The notes: generated from the sequence alone by a model not told the origin. Shown: positions 54,244-62,903, numbered from the stretch's first letter. The stretch is 64,000 nt of DNA from Ureibacillus galli (GCF_014836845.1 NZ_JACSQA010000006.1:62001-126000); one strand, 5' to 3'. Numbers and translations are program-made.

Positions 54244-54522
54244 TTGGCGATTTCCAACCCTCAATATGCCTTTTTAGAGGCTGATTATATGAATCCAAAC
54301 TTGAACCGCTTTTTAACTAAACTCGATGATTCTTCTTTGGAAAAGGTAAAAGATAGGGAGCATGATGATATTTCAGAAACTGTCCTTAAAATGATCCCAA
54401 CGAACGTTTATTTAAAAGTTAACTGGCTATCTTATTTCGTTAATAGTCGATATTTAATTTATTGCAATTCTGTTGATAGGAGAGGAATTTTTCTTTTGAA
54501 AACCCTTAATCTCATTCCGTGA
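54244..54522 (+). CDS. Small protein of the duplicated NPQYAFLEADY family, copy A
   Basis: A 92-residue product from TTG, preceded by GAAGGAAGTG. It begins LAISNPQYAFLEADYMNPNL, continues with an acidic helical part (LDDSSLEKVKDREHDD), then LKMIPTNVYLKVN, and ends in a hydrophobic variable part. It has no known motif. A paralogue at 58688 shares the first 21 residues with one change, the middle motif, the ribosome binding site and an upstream element GGAATATAATA about 105 bp before the start. A strong terminator follows. Function unknown. Confidence 0.65.
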   Translation: MAISNPQYAFLEADYMNPNLNRFLTKLDDSSLEKVKDREHDDISETVLKMIPTNVYLKVNWLSYFVNSRYLIYCNSVDRRGIFLLKTLNLIP

Positions 54523-54545
54523 CAGTCTACTATCATAATTGAAAG

Positions 54546-54588
54546 AAACCACTATAAACCTTTTTAATAAGGTTTATAGTGGTTTTTA
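54546..54588 (+). terminator. Terminator after NPQYAFLEADY copy A
   Basis: A perfect 15-bp stem, AAACCACTATAAACC (54546-54560) with GGTTTATAGTGGTTT (54571-54585), then T-rich sequence. Confidence 0.9.
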
Positions 54589-54673
54589 AGTTTAAAAAAA
54601 CTTGATTGTTTGTGTACAAAGAATTAATATATGTTTACAAAGAATTTTCTCTTAATACAGAAAGGTTGATTTT

Positions 54674-55069
54674 ATGTCGCAAACCGTAACAATTCGTTTT
54701 TCAGATGAAGAATATGATTATTTAGAAGATGTCGCAAAAGAGGCGGAGCAATCAATTGGTGCAGTTATAAAAGATCTTGTGCTACATGAGCTTGGATACG
54801 AAACGACTGGAGTTAAAGTATCCATATTGGCCATTCATGAAAAAGCAAAACATTTACCACCAGGTACAGAGTTTAAAATTCGCGATTTATTTTCCAAAAT
54901 TGAATGGAATCAATTTACAAAAAGTTCTCGAATATCTGCCGGACGGGAATTTCTGAAAAAAGTGAAAACGGATCTGTACTTATCTGGTGAATACTCCTTT
55001 GTAAGAAAGGATTCGGACAATGCGGCAATTTACAGAAAGCAAAATAGCGAAGAATTGGACTGGGATTAA
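54674..55069 (+). CDS. RHH-DUF1413 protein
   Basis: A 131-residue protein whose first 45 residues look like a ribbon-helix-helix DNA-binding fold (QTVTIRFSDEEYDYLEDVAK), followed by a DUF1413 domain (IHEKAKHLPPGTEFKIRDLF, then IEWNQFTKSSRISAGREFLK). The combination is common in Firmicutes, often near mobile elements. A regulatory role is likely but the target is unknown. AAAGGTTGAT precedes the ATG. Confidence 0.8.
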   Translation: MSQTVTIRFSDEEYDYLEDVAKEAEQSIGAVIKDLVLHELGYETTGVKVSILAIHEKAKHLPPGTEFKIRDLFSKIEWNQFTKSSRISAGREFLKKVKTDLYLSGEYSFVRKDSDNAAIYRKQNSEELDWD

Positions 55070-55089
55070 AACGTTTTTGATGTAAAAAT

Positions 55090-55118
55090 AGACCTTCGTT
55101 TAAACGGAGGTCTTTAAT
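55090..55118 (+). terminator. Terminator after the RHH-DUF1413 gene
   Basis: AGACCTTCGTT pairs with AACGGAGGTCT, followed by a short T-rich tail. Confidence 0.75.
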
Positions 55119-55366
55119 TTATGTCGAGTTTTTATGAAAAATGTTTAAAAAGTTCTAAATATGTAGAAATTATCGTATAATTATTTTTTATTTATAAGAT
55201 AAAATTAACTCGTTTAAAGTAGTATTTAAAATGTATTTTTTACATAAAGTTTAGAAAATAAATCATCTTATTAAAATCAGAGTAAAGTATAAATAGATAG
55301 AAGGAGGAATAAATTCTTTATTATATTCTCGTAAATAATTTTTGCTTTTAGAAATGAGGATTTCAC

Positions 55367-57778
55367 ATGAATCATGTACATGGAACATATGATTTTGCTT
55401 TAGTTGTCTTTTCTTATGTAGTTGCCGTCATGGCTTCTTACACAGTCCTTGATTTAGTTGGATGGGTTAGTAAAACCTTTGGGCGCAAACGATTGTTATG
55501 GCTGTTGTTTGGATCTATTGCAATGAGTATGGGTGTTTGGTCGATGCATTTTATTGGGATGCTAGCATTCTCTTTACAAGTTCCAGTTTCCTATAATTTG
55601 TTTATCATTTTTGAATCCTATGTTGCTATTCTTATAGGTTCGTTTTTATCATTGTTTATTGTTGGGCGTGATCAACTAACTCTACGCCATTTATTTAGTG
55701 GAGGTATTCTACTTGCTGCAGGTATTGTAGCGATGCACTATACAGGTATGGAAGCGATGCAAATTGGTATTTCCTATAATCTTATGTATGTGGGGTTATC
55801 GATTGTCATTGCAATTATTGCTGCGGTAGCAGCTTTTTGGTTATCCTTTTATTTCCGAAAAACGAATGAGAAAGGAAAAGTGTGGAAAAAGTTAAGCAGC
55901 GGATTAGTGATGGGTGCTGCTGTGGTCGGTATGCATTATACTGGTATGTTTTCAGCTGAATTTTATATTGATGAAAGGTATAATTCAACAGTTGGTAAAG
56001 TACTAGATCAGAAACTGCTCGGTTATGTGATTGTCGTCGCTACATTCATTACCCTTGGATTATCGATATTCGGTACATATATTTCTAAACGATTTGCAAT
56101 AATGGATCATGAAATTCAAACAGGTTCGATATGGTATAAATCGTTATTTGATAAAAATAAGGACGGTATTATTGCCGTAAATTTTGATTATCAGATTACG
56201 GGTTTTAATCCAGCAATGATTAAATTATTAGGATTGAAAGATGCAAAACTTCTTAAGCATTCCATTTATGAAATTTTACCTTTTATAGTAAAAGAGGATC
56301 GTGGACAAGCCATTGACGGGTTGCAAAGCGCTTTAAGTGGAGAACCGAAAAGTTATGATATTAGTATGGTTCGAGACAACAAAGAGTGTATCGATGTTCA
56401 TTGTATGAATGTACCTGTTGTTGTGGATGGTCAAGTTGTTGGCAGTTATATTATTTCTCGTGATATTACAGAAGAAAAATTGTACAAAAATAAAATTCAA
56501 CAACAAGCTTATCATGATGATTTGACGGGTTTACCGAATCGGCGTATGTTTAATAAATTATTGTCAGATAAAATTGAGTCAAATCCAAATCAGTTTGCTG
56601 TTATGATGATGGATATTGACCGATTCAAAATTATTAACGATACTCTTGGGCATGCTTACGGAGATCAGTTACTTCAAGAGGTAGGCAAAAGAATTGAGAA
56701 GCAAATTTCTGGTAAGGACGTGATCGCTGCCCGGTTAGGCGGGGATGAATTTACCCTTTTGTGCAATGAAAAATATAGTTATAATGAACTTTCTGAATTG
56801 GCTAAAGGGATAATTCGGGTTATTAGTCATCCTTATCATCTTAAAGATAGTGACTTCTATGTTACTGCAAGTGTCGGTATTGCACTATATCCTGAAGACG
56901 GTTTAGATATGATTCAACTGTTAAAAAATGCTGATTCTGCAATGTATGAAGTGAAGAAAGGTGGAAAAAACGGTTTTCAGTTCTATTCTCATGAACTTAA
57001 TAGTCAAATGGAGGAGAAAATAAAACTGGAAGCAGATTTACGTAAGGCCTTATCATTTAATGAATTTTTTCTTCACTATCAACCGCAAGTTTGTTCGGAG
57101 AATAATAGATTAATTGGGGTCGAAGCTCTTGTTCGTTGGCAGCATCCAACACGTGGTATAGTTGCCCCTAATATTTTTATTCCCATTGCAGAGGAAACGG
57201 GAATCATCTATGAGTTCGGAAATTGGGTGTTGCGAGAAGCGTGTCGTCAAATGAAGGAATGGCAAATGGCAGGAGGGGCATTCATTCCAATATCCGTTAA
57301 TCTTTCAGCACAACAATTTTATCAGGCAAATTTAGGCCAATATATTCTTTCCATTTTAGAAGAAACGGGACTAGAACCGAAATATTTAAAACTCGAAATT
57401 ACGGAAAGTATGATGATGGATTCAAATTTATCGAATCAAATTTTGAAAGAACTTAGCGAGTTTGGTATTCAGCTAAGTTTGGATGATTTCGGAACAGGAT
57501 ATAGTTCACTTAGCTATTTAAAAATGTTACCGATTAATCAATTAAAAATCGATCGATCGTTTATTAAAGATTTAACGAATAATCCAAATGACAAAGCGAT
57601 AGTAGCTACGATTGTTTCCATGGCGAAACATTTACAAATGGATGTCATTGCGGAAGGGATAGAGGAGAAGGAGCAACTAGATATTTTAAAAGAAAACAAT
57701 TGTTTTAATATTCAAGGATATTACTATAGTAAACCTTTGCCAGCTAATGAATTTGAAATAGCGTTCCTCTCTACATAA
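55367..57778 (+). CDS. MHYT-PAS-GGDEF-EAL cyclic di-GMP protein
   Basis: An 803-residue membrane protein for turnover of c-di-GMP. Residues 1-240 form the MHYT sensor: seven or so helices with MHFIGMLAF, MHYTGMEAMQI and MHYTGMFSAEF, thought to bind copper or a gas. A PAS domain follows (about 255-370), then a GGDEF domain with the intact signature RLGGDEF near residue 456, then EAL with GVEALVRWQHP near 584 and the loop DDFGTGYSSLSYL. Both catalytic motifs look intact, so it may be bifunctional. Similar proteins (YkoW) exist in B. subtilis. It stands alone behind a 300-bp region without genes. Confidence 0.93.
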   Translation: MNHVHGTYDFALVVFSYVVAVMASYTVLDLVGWVSKTFGRKRLLWLLFGSIAMSMGVWSMHFIGMLAFSLQVPVSYNLFIIFESYVAILIGSFLSLFIVGRDQLTLRHLFSGGILLAAGIVAMHYTGMEAMQIGISYNLMYVGLSIVIAIIAAVAAFWLSFYFRKTNEKGKVWKKLSSGLVMGAAVVGMHYTGMFSAEFYIDERYNSTVGKVLDQKLLGYVIVVATFITLGLSIFGTYISKRFAIMDHEIQTGSIWYKSLFDKNKDGIIAVNFDYQITGFNPAMIKLLGLKDAKLLKHSIYEILPFIVKEDRGQAIDGLQSALSGEPKSYDISMVRDNKECIDVHCMNVPVVVDGQVVGSYIISRDITEEKLYKNKIQQQAYHDDLTGLPNRRMFNKLLSDKIESNPNQFAVMMMDIDRFKIINDTLGHAYGDQLLQEVGKRIEKQISGKDVIAARLGGDEFTLLCNEKYSYNELSELAKGIIRVISHPYHLKDSDFYVTASVGIALYPEDGLDMIQLLKNADSAMYEVKKGGKNGFQFYSHELNSQMEEKIKLEADLRKALSFNEFFLHYQPQVCSENNRLIGVEALVRWQHPTRGIVAPNIFIPIAEETGIIYEFGNWVLREACRQMKEWQMAGGAFIPISVNLSAQQFYQANLGQYILSILEETGLEPKYLKLEITESMMMDSNLSNQILKELSEFGIQLSLDDFGTGYSSLSYLKMLPINQLKIDRSFIKDLTNNPNDKAIVATIVSMAKHLQMDVIAEGIEEKEQLDILKENNCFNIQGYYYSKPLPANEFEIAFLST

Positions 57779-57882
57779 AAATCACGGTTATAAAATTATT
57801 TTCAATAAAAATACGGCATTTACAAAAATACACTATCATGCTTTACTTATAAAGTTAACAAAGAAAAAGAGAAGGTGATTTT

Positions 57883-58521
57883 ATGAATGAACAACAAAAA
57901 TTAAATCCATTTTTATCCGTTTGGTTACACCCTAAAAAAACAGCTCGATATGTAATGGATAATAAGGGGATTCCTTATACACTTTTCATTATTGCCATTA
58001 GTTATATCGGCGTATTTAGTGCATCCATTATTGATACGAAACTTTATCCCACTTTACCGATTTTGGGGATTTTAGTGCTACTAATTATATGTTCAGTATT
58101 TTTCGGAATTATTTCGAATGCATTCTATTCTTTAATTATTTGGCCGATAGGGAAAATGTTTAAAGGAGTTGGAACGTATCAAGAATTATTTAAAGCATTA
58201 TCCCTTATTTCGATTCCATATGTGATTTTAATTCCTTTCTATATTATTTGGATGTATACAGATCCTTATAGTCTATTTTACTCGTCCTTTGAAGGGATGT
58301 TAGGAATAGTGGGTATTATTACATTGTTCCTTACAGTAGTAGTTACAGTTTGGTGTATTGTTATTTCTATTGCCGTTATTGCAGAAGCCCATCAAATTTC
58401 AAATTGGAAAGCTTTCTTCACCTTATTAATACCTACCGTTATTATTACAATTTTATTCGTTATTGTTTTTATCATTCTAGCGGTTATTGGTTTAGCAATT
58501 GGATCATTTTTTGTCTACTAG
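57883..58521 (+). CDS. Yip1-domain membrane protein
   Basis: A 212-residue protein with five or six membrane helices. The N-terminal motif NPFLSVWLHPKKTARYVMD is typical of the bacterial Yip1/DUF1282-like family. The helices follow the order expected, ending near the C-terminus at VFIILAVIGLAIGSFFVY. The role is unknown in bacteria. AGAAGGTGAT precedes the ATG, 105 bp after the c-di-GMP gene. Confidence 0.8.
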   Translation: MNEQQKLNPFLSVWLHPKKTARYVMDNKGIPYTLFIIAISYIGVFSASIIDTKLYPTLPILGILVLLIICSVFFGIISNAFYSLIIWPIGKMFKGVGTYQELFKALSLISIPYVILIPFYIIWMYTDPYSLFYSSFEGMLGIVGIITLFLTVVVTVWCIVISIAVIAEAHQISNWKAFFTLLIPTVIITILFVIVFIILAVIGLAIGSFFVY

Positions 58522-58548
58522 CAGAAATATTCTGCTAGTTTTTTTGTT
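58517..58548 (+). terminator. Terminator after the Yip1 gene
   Basis: ACTAGCAGAA pairs with TTCTGCTAGT around TAT and leads into T7. It overlaps the end of the coding sequence. Confidence 0.85.
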
Positions 58549-58687
58549 TTAAAAGAAGCATGTATATACAGTTATGACGCGAAAGAATTAGGAATATAAT
58601 ACAATACATTAAGTTATCGGCCATTTGGATTAACATTCTTTGTAGTTGTTTAGTGGATTAGGAAAATTATGCGAAGGAAGTGTAATT

Positions 58688-58957
58688 TTGGCGATCTCAA
58701 ATCCTCAGTATGCATTTTTAGAGGCAGATTACGTGAATCCGAACTTGAATGAAGCCATTTGGGAACTCGAAGATTCTTCTGAAAAAATAAAGATAAATGA
58801 ACGACTTGCTGATGCTCAATCAAATACTGGTTTAAAAATAATTACAACGAACATTTATATAAAAGTAAACTCAATTTTACCTTACCTTCATATAGTACCG
58901 GTGGATGTATATTGTATTGTCCTATTGTTTATAGGAAAGGGGTTTCAGTATTCATAA
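58688..58957 (+). CDS. Small protein of the duplicated NPQYAFLEADY family, copy B
   Basis: An 89-residue product from TTG, preceded by GCGAAGGAAGTG as in copy A. It begins LAISNPQYAFLEADYVNPNL, then the divergent helical part EDSSEKIKINERLADAQSN, then LKIITTNIYIKVN and a hydrophobic end. The first 21 codons differ from copy A at ten positions, nine of them synonymous, so selection acts on the protein. The shared GGAATATAATA lies about 97 bp upstream. Function unknown. Confidence 0.65.
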   Translation: MAISNPQYAFLEADYVNPNLNEAIWELEDSSEKIKINERLADAQSNTGLKIITTNIYIKVNSILPYLHIVPVDVYCIVLLFIGKGFQYS

Positions 58958-59008
58958 TCCCTATTCTACTAGCTTTGTAGTAGATTCTTTTAATAAAGGA
59001 TGAAATAG

Positions 59009-59037
59009 TTGACAAAAATTTTTATTTATGCTATAAT
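59009..59037 (+). promoter_or_regulatory. Consensus sigma-A promoter of the methyltransferase gene
   Basis: TTGACA (59009-59014), 17 bp and TATAAT (59032-59037): both hexamers are perfect. This is the strongest promoter in the accessory part of the window. Confidence 0.9.
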
Positions 59038-59062
59038 TTACAATTCGAATATTAGTTTATAT

Positions 59063-59099
59063 AATAAGATTCTCCTGGCCAGGGGAATCTTATTTTTTT
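59063..59099 (+). terminator. Attenuator-like terminator in the methyltransferase leader
   Basis: AATAAGATTCTCC pairs with GGGGAATCTTATT (one G-T pair) around TGGCCA, followed by seven T. It lies between the consensus promoter and the ribosome binding site GGAGG (59103-59107), so most transcripts should end before the gene unless something prevents it. Confidence 0.8.
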
Positions 59100-59116
59100 A
59101 TGGGAGGATTAATATT

Positions 59117-60034
59117 TTGAAGAATAATGAATCAAGTTTAACTTCCTTAATATCAGCTTTTAGTCGAGCGTATCATAGTAAATTTGATGAACCTAAAATC
59201 TTTGATGATTTTATAACAGTGGATTTAATTACCGAACAAGAATTTGCAACGATTCGAGAGAACATGATTAATGGAATCGAATTTTTTAATAAGGAAATTG
59301 AAGAGAAGTTTCAAAATGAACCAAATGAGATCCTAAAGTGGATTACGCAAGTACAACTTTCTCCAACGCCTTTAGCGCGGGCTGCCTATTGTGAGAATGT
59401 AGTGCGAAATGAAATTGAACTTGGTGTTCAACAGTATGTTATTTTAGGTGCTGGTTTAGATACTTTTTGTTTTCGGTATCCACAATTAAATGAGCATATT
59501 GAGATATTTGAAGTGGATTATCCAACTACACAAGACTTTAAAAAGAAAAGATTAACAGATGCTCATTATCAATTTCCAAAAAATCTTCATTTCATATCAA
59601 TGGATTTTAGTAAAAAATTTAATAACCATACTCTTATTGAAAAAGGATTTAATCCAAACAAAAAAACATTCATAAGCCTTTTAGGCGTTTCTTATTATTT
59701 AACGAAAGATGAATTTGCAAATTTTTTAATTGAATTATTTGCTAATGTACCGTTAGGAAGTTCGATCGTTTTTGATTATGCAGATGAATTTCTATTTGAA
59801 GAAAAAGGACGATCAAACCGAGTTCAAAATATGGTTCGAATGGCTTTAGCTAGTGGGGAACCAATGAAATCATGTTTTTCTTATGAAGAAATGGAGAAAT
59901 TATTAGAAGATGCAGGTTTGCTTATTTATGAACATTTATCGCCAGATCTAATTCAAAATCAATTCTTTCGTAATCGAACAGACTATTTGTCCGCGTTTGA
60001 AACAATTCATTACATCCATGCTGTGAGAAAATAG
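59117..60034 (+). CDS. SAM-dependent methyltransferase of the leucine carboxyl methyltransferase type
   Basis: A 305-residue class I methyltransferase of the LCM/PPM1-like group. The SAM-binding region is YVILGAGLDTFCFRYPQLNE, with EVDYPTTQDFKKKRL and HFISMDFSK as following conserved blocks, and LLGVSYYLTKDEF downstream. Substrates include small molecules and protein carboxyl groups; here it is unknown. The TTG at 59117 fits GGAGG at 9 bases. An apparent upstream extension to 59009 runs through the promoter and terminator and is not real. The leader suggests regulated expression. Confidence 0.88.
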   Translation: MKNNESSLTSLISAFSRAYHSKFDEPKIFDDFITVDLITEQEFATIRENMINGIEFFNKEIEEKFQNEPNEILKWITQVQLSPTPLARAAYCENVVRNEIELGVQQYVILGAGLDTFCFRYPQLNEHIEIFEVDYPTTQDFKKKRLTDAHYQFPKNLHFISMDFSKKFNNHTLIEKGFNPNKKTFISLLGVSYYLTKDEFANFLIELFANVPLGSSIVFDYADEFLFEEKGRSNRVQNMVRMALASGEPMKSCFSYEEMEKLLEDAGLLIYEHLSPDLIQNQFFRNRTDYLSAFETIHYIHAVRK

Positions 60035-60575
60035 TGTGAACCATCTTTTTAGACAACGGATTCCTACAGAAGGCGTAATAATATGAACGGGGTTAGAAGC
60101 TATTAGTTATGCAGCATCCTTGCAACAAGTTTCTTTAAAAGAGGAATGGACTATTCCTTCATCATGAACTTTAATCGATCAAATGTCTTTTTATAAATAA
60201 AAATCAAGTATTTGCAGAGAAAAATATCCTATCTGTTCAAGAAAAGTTCATTGTGATTCGATAGTAAATACGTTAAACGGATTCCGAAAACGGAATCCGT
60301 ATTTTTTTTATTGAGGTTAAGAGAAATGGGAATGGGAAATGGTAAGTTTTACTTATATAGCAAGATAACTAATTGATTATGTTCGTAAATGAGTGGGTGA
60401 TAAATTAACTACATATAAAAATCGATTTTCCTAAAATTAGGAAACTTATTACATAATTTGAAAAAGTATAGTATTATAGCTTTTGTCAAAATCTTTCCCT
60501 ATATTCCATTGATTTCCACCTGTGAAATAGGATAAGAATCGAATTCTTTTTATAAATACAAAGGAGCTGATTTCC
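60035..60575 (+). other. Intergenic region with a gene remnant and a terminator
   Basis: From about 60063 one frame reads IPTEGVII, then a stop, TGLEAISYAASLQQVSLKEE and WTIPSS before another stop, which looks like the eroded end of a soluble enzyme that I cannot name. The terminator at 60277 follows. The sequence up to 60560 is AT-rich with no gene. Confidence 0.4.
60277..60310 (+). terminator. Perfect hairpin terminator
   Basis: A 10-bp perfect stem ACGGATTCCG/CGGAATCCGT with an AAAA loop (60277-60300), then T8. Confidence 0.9.
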
Positions 60576-60659
60576 GTAGATACTATTAAGATAAACGAGA
60601 AAACTATAGTAAAAAAAGAAGAATATGAACTGTTTATTAGTGACAGTGTAGATTTCTAT

Positions 60660-61058
60660 ATGAGCAATAAATGGAAACCAGTGATAATCGCATTGTTCTT
60701 TCCTTTTGAATGGTTACTATGGAGAAAGTTATATTTATACTTTTTCTTTATCTTTGTTGGTTATAATTTAATAAGTTTCATAACAATATTTTCGGTAGCA
60801 TTATTAACAAATGATAATATTAATTTAACTATATTTATAAGCATGATTATTCGAGTGCTATTATTCGTATATGGTAAAAAACTTTATTTAACATTTGTTA
60901 GTAAGAAAATATTAAAAATAAAAGCGGCTTACCATGATATAGAAAGTCGAAAGAATAATATTCAAAAAAGTGGTGGGATTAATACAATTTTACCCGTAGT
61001 CTTTTTCCTACTGTTTACCCTTCTTCCAGCTGTATTTTCTTTAGTTAAATCGGTTTAA
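60660..61058 (+). CDS. DUF2628 family membrane protein, start uncertain
   Basis: A 132-residue protein from the first ATG, with three membrane helices after a cytoplasmic N-terminus; the region FFPFEWLLWRKLYLYFFFIF and the basic loop after it match DUF2628. The reading frame stays open upstream through EEYELFISDSVDFYMSNKW to about 60561, where AAGGAG lies. The codon at the right distance is GTA (60576), not a start codon. Either a rare start (ATT or CTG nearby) is used or a GTG start has mutated. A zinc-ribbon is absent. Confidence 0.7.
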   Translation: MSNKWKPVIIALFFPFEWLLWRKLYLYFFFIFVGYNLISFITIFSVALLTNDNINLTIFISMIIRVLLFVYGKKLYLTFVSKKILKIKAAYHDIESRKNNIQKSGGINTILPVVFFLLFTLLPAVFSLVKSV

Positions 61059-61098
61059 TAAGATTTTGCTTCCATTTTATATTGGGAGGTTTTAAATT

Positions 61099-61182
61099 TT
61101 GAAACAAATAAATGAAAAAAATAAGATCTTAACCGAAAATAAAAATAATAATGAAAAGAATAGGAGGGGAGGGGCTAAATGA
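61099..61182 (+). CDS. Short coupled ORF upstream of the SUFU gene (27 aa)
   Basis: A TTG at 61099 with GGGAGGT 8 bases upstream opens a Lys/Asn-rich reading frame of 27 codons (LKQINEKNKILTENK) that ends at TGA overlapping the ATG of the next gene (ATGA). It could be a translation-coupled leader or a decayed end of a gene. Confidence 0.4.
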   Translation: MKQINEKNKILTENKNNNEKNRRGGAK

Positions 61183-61838
61183 AACTTGAAGAGTATAAAA
61201 GGCTTGCGGCAGAGCAGGAAGATTGGGCACCAGGATGGGAAGCAATCGATTCAGTTTTCGGTAAACTTTATCCAAACCAAAATCCTGCGCATTATGGAAC
61301 GCTATTCCATTCCCGTGCGATATTCGGTGGTGATGAATATTTAGATGGATTTAGTATTTATGATTCACCTAAAGGATTTAAACATTTACTTACTTATGGA
61401 ATGACAGAACTTTATACAAATGAAGAAGCATTCGGTGGTGAATGGAGTCGCTGGGGATATGAAATGACGATAAAACTTAAAGAAGAAACAAATGAAGATT
61501 GTATGTGGGCCATTGATATGTTATCCAACCTTGCGAAATATACTTTCACTCAAAACCGATTTTTTGAGCCGTTTCAATTTATAGCGGGTAATGGAAGTTC
61601 CCTTCATATAGGTACTAATTCCAATATTACAGCGTTATTAGTCGTGAACGATACTGAAGCACAAAGCTTAAATACAGTCCATGGTAAAGTCGAATTTATG
61701 CAATTAGTTGGGATTACCCAACGAGAGTTAGAAATATTAATGGATAATCGTACGAAAGCAGAAGTTCTTGTCGAAGAAATGAGGAAAGATAATCCCTATT
61801 TAGTTACAGATATGGGTAGAATCGATTCTTATTTGTGA
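61179..61838 (+). CDS. Suppressor of fused (SUFU) domain protein
   Basis: A 219-residue soluble protein with the bacterial SUFU pattern: PGWEAIDSVFGKLYPNQNPA, FHSRAIFGGDEYLDGFSIYD, HLLTYGMTELYTNEEAFGGE and SRWGYEMTIKL, with the C-terminal VEFMQLVGITQRELEIL. Bacterial members are mainly known as immunity or adaptor proteins near polymorphic toxins. No toxin gene is next to it, so it may be an orphan. GGAGGGGAGGGG precedes the ATG. Confidence 0.88.
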   Translation: MKLEEYKRLAAEQEDWAPGWEAIDSVFGKLYPNQNPAHYGTLFHSRAIFGGDEYLDGFSIYDSPKGFKHLLTYGMTELYTNEEAFGGEWSRWGYEMTIKLKEETNEDCMWAIDMLSNLAKYTFTQNRFFEPFQFIAGNGSSLHIGTNSNITALLVVNDTEAQSLNTVHGKVEFMQLVGITQRELEILMDNRTKAEVLVEEMRKDNPYLVTDMGRIDSYL

Positions 61839-61967
61839 AAATAGTTGAAAAGACTACATTTTAAAAATTAACTTCAGGAATATTTACTTACCAATTATTG
61901 AATGTTAAAATGAATCGGTCTTAATAAATGCCTTTTAAAGGAAAAATAAACAATCAGGAGGAATATA

Positions 61968-62714
61968 ATGTCGGTACCCCCAAATTATGAGGAATCATCA
62001 ACAAACAGCGTAGAGGAAGAAGTAATAGCAGTAGCGGAACAAAAACCAAATGACGAAACACCGAATGAATACGGTTTAAAATATTGGTTAATTACACTAC
62101 TACTTTTAGCAATTCCTTTCGTAAATATTGGGTTTATTATTTACTGGGCATTCTTTGAAAAGAAGGAACCACGTAAATCATTTACTAGAGCTTATTTAAT
62201 CATTTTCGGAAGCTTTTTTGTACTTTACTTATTAATATTAGGAGCATTTTTATTCTTTTTTGTCTTTGTAAATTCGGACGAAATTTTTGGTAATTCTACT
62301 AATTCGTATGAAGAATACGAGTACAATGATGAATACGGGTACAGAGAAGATGCTGAATACAATGAAGATTATTTATATGAAGATCCGTATTTGCCAACAA
62401 GTTATTACGATACAAGTACAGTGAATGGTGTTGAAATAGCAGATAGTTGGACGGAACTCAATTATGATTATGAATGGGAACTATTTATCGAACTTTACGT
62501 TTCCGGTGAAAAAGAAGTTAATGAAGTTAAAGTATTGGTAGAGCAGGTAGACATTGATGGTACAGTTTTAAATACTTCTTATGAGACATTCAATGATCGT
62601 TATTTACCTGGTAATAACTATCGCGTTCAACTCGATTTGACAGATGGCTTTGATCCGAATGTAGCCGAAATCTGGGTAAGTATTGTCGGTGAAAATGATT
62701 TAAATAATCTTTAA
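61968..62714 (+). CDS. Membrane protein with acidic, tyrosine-rich extracellular region
   Basis: A 248-residue protein. A cytoplasmic acidic segment (1-36) is followed by two membrane helices (about 39-62 and 75-100), an exposed Tyr/Glu/Asp-rich stretch (SYEEYEYNDEYGYREDAEYN) and a C-terminal beta domain (VNGVEIADSWTEL to VAEIWVSIVG). No family recognised. GGAGGAATATA precedes the ATG. Confidence 0.6.
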   Translation: MSVPPNYEESSTNSVEEEVIAVAEQKPNDETPNEYGLKYWLITLLLLAIPFVNIGFIIYWAFFEKKEPRKSFTRAYLIIFGSFFVLYLLILGAFLFFFVFVNSDEIFGNSTNSYEEYEYNDEYGYREDAEYNEDYLYEDPYLPTSYYDTSTVNGVEIADSWTELNYDYEWELFIELYVSGEKEVNEVKVLVEQVDIDGTVLNTSYETFNDRYLPGNNYRVQLDLTDGFDPNVAEIWVSIVGENDLNNL

Positions 62715-62795
62715 TAATCGAACAATCAAAGTAGATGTTTCGGTACATAAACGTAGCATTTTTATTCCAATACATAAATTTTATTCAAAGCTAAC

Positions 62796-62830
62796 ATCCC
62801 ACATCTCTTTTTGAGCTGTGGGATTTATTT
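62796..62830 (+). terminator. Terminator after the Tyr-rich membrane protein gene
   Basis: ATCCCACA pairs with TGTGGGAT around a 13-base loop, followed by TTATTT. Confidence 0.7.
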
Positions 62831-62862
62831 ATGAAAGATATTCGTTCGACCCTATAATGAAA

Positions 62863-62887
62863 CCCCAACTCTAAATTCGAGTTGGGG
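62863..62887 (-). terminator. Terminator of the nucleoid-associated protein gene
   Basis: On the minus strand CCCCAACTC pairs with GAGTTGGGG around a 7-base loop, with only a short TTT tail. Confidence 0.5.
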
Positions 62888-62903
62888 CATGGTTGTGATC
62901 GAT

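Noticed and set aside
59009-59116. N-terminal extension of the methyltransferase
   Set aside because: The in-frame extension runs through the TTGACA/TATAAT promoter and the terminator hairpin, and the TTG at 59117 has a proper GGAGG.
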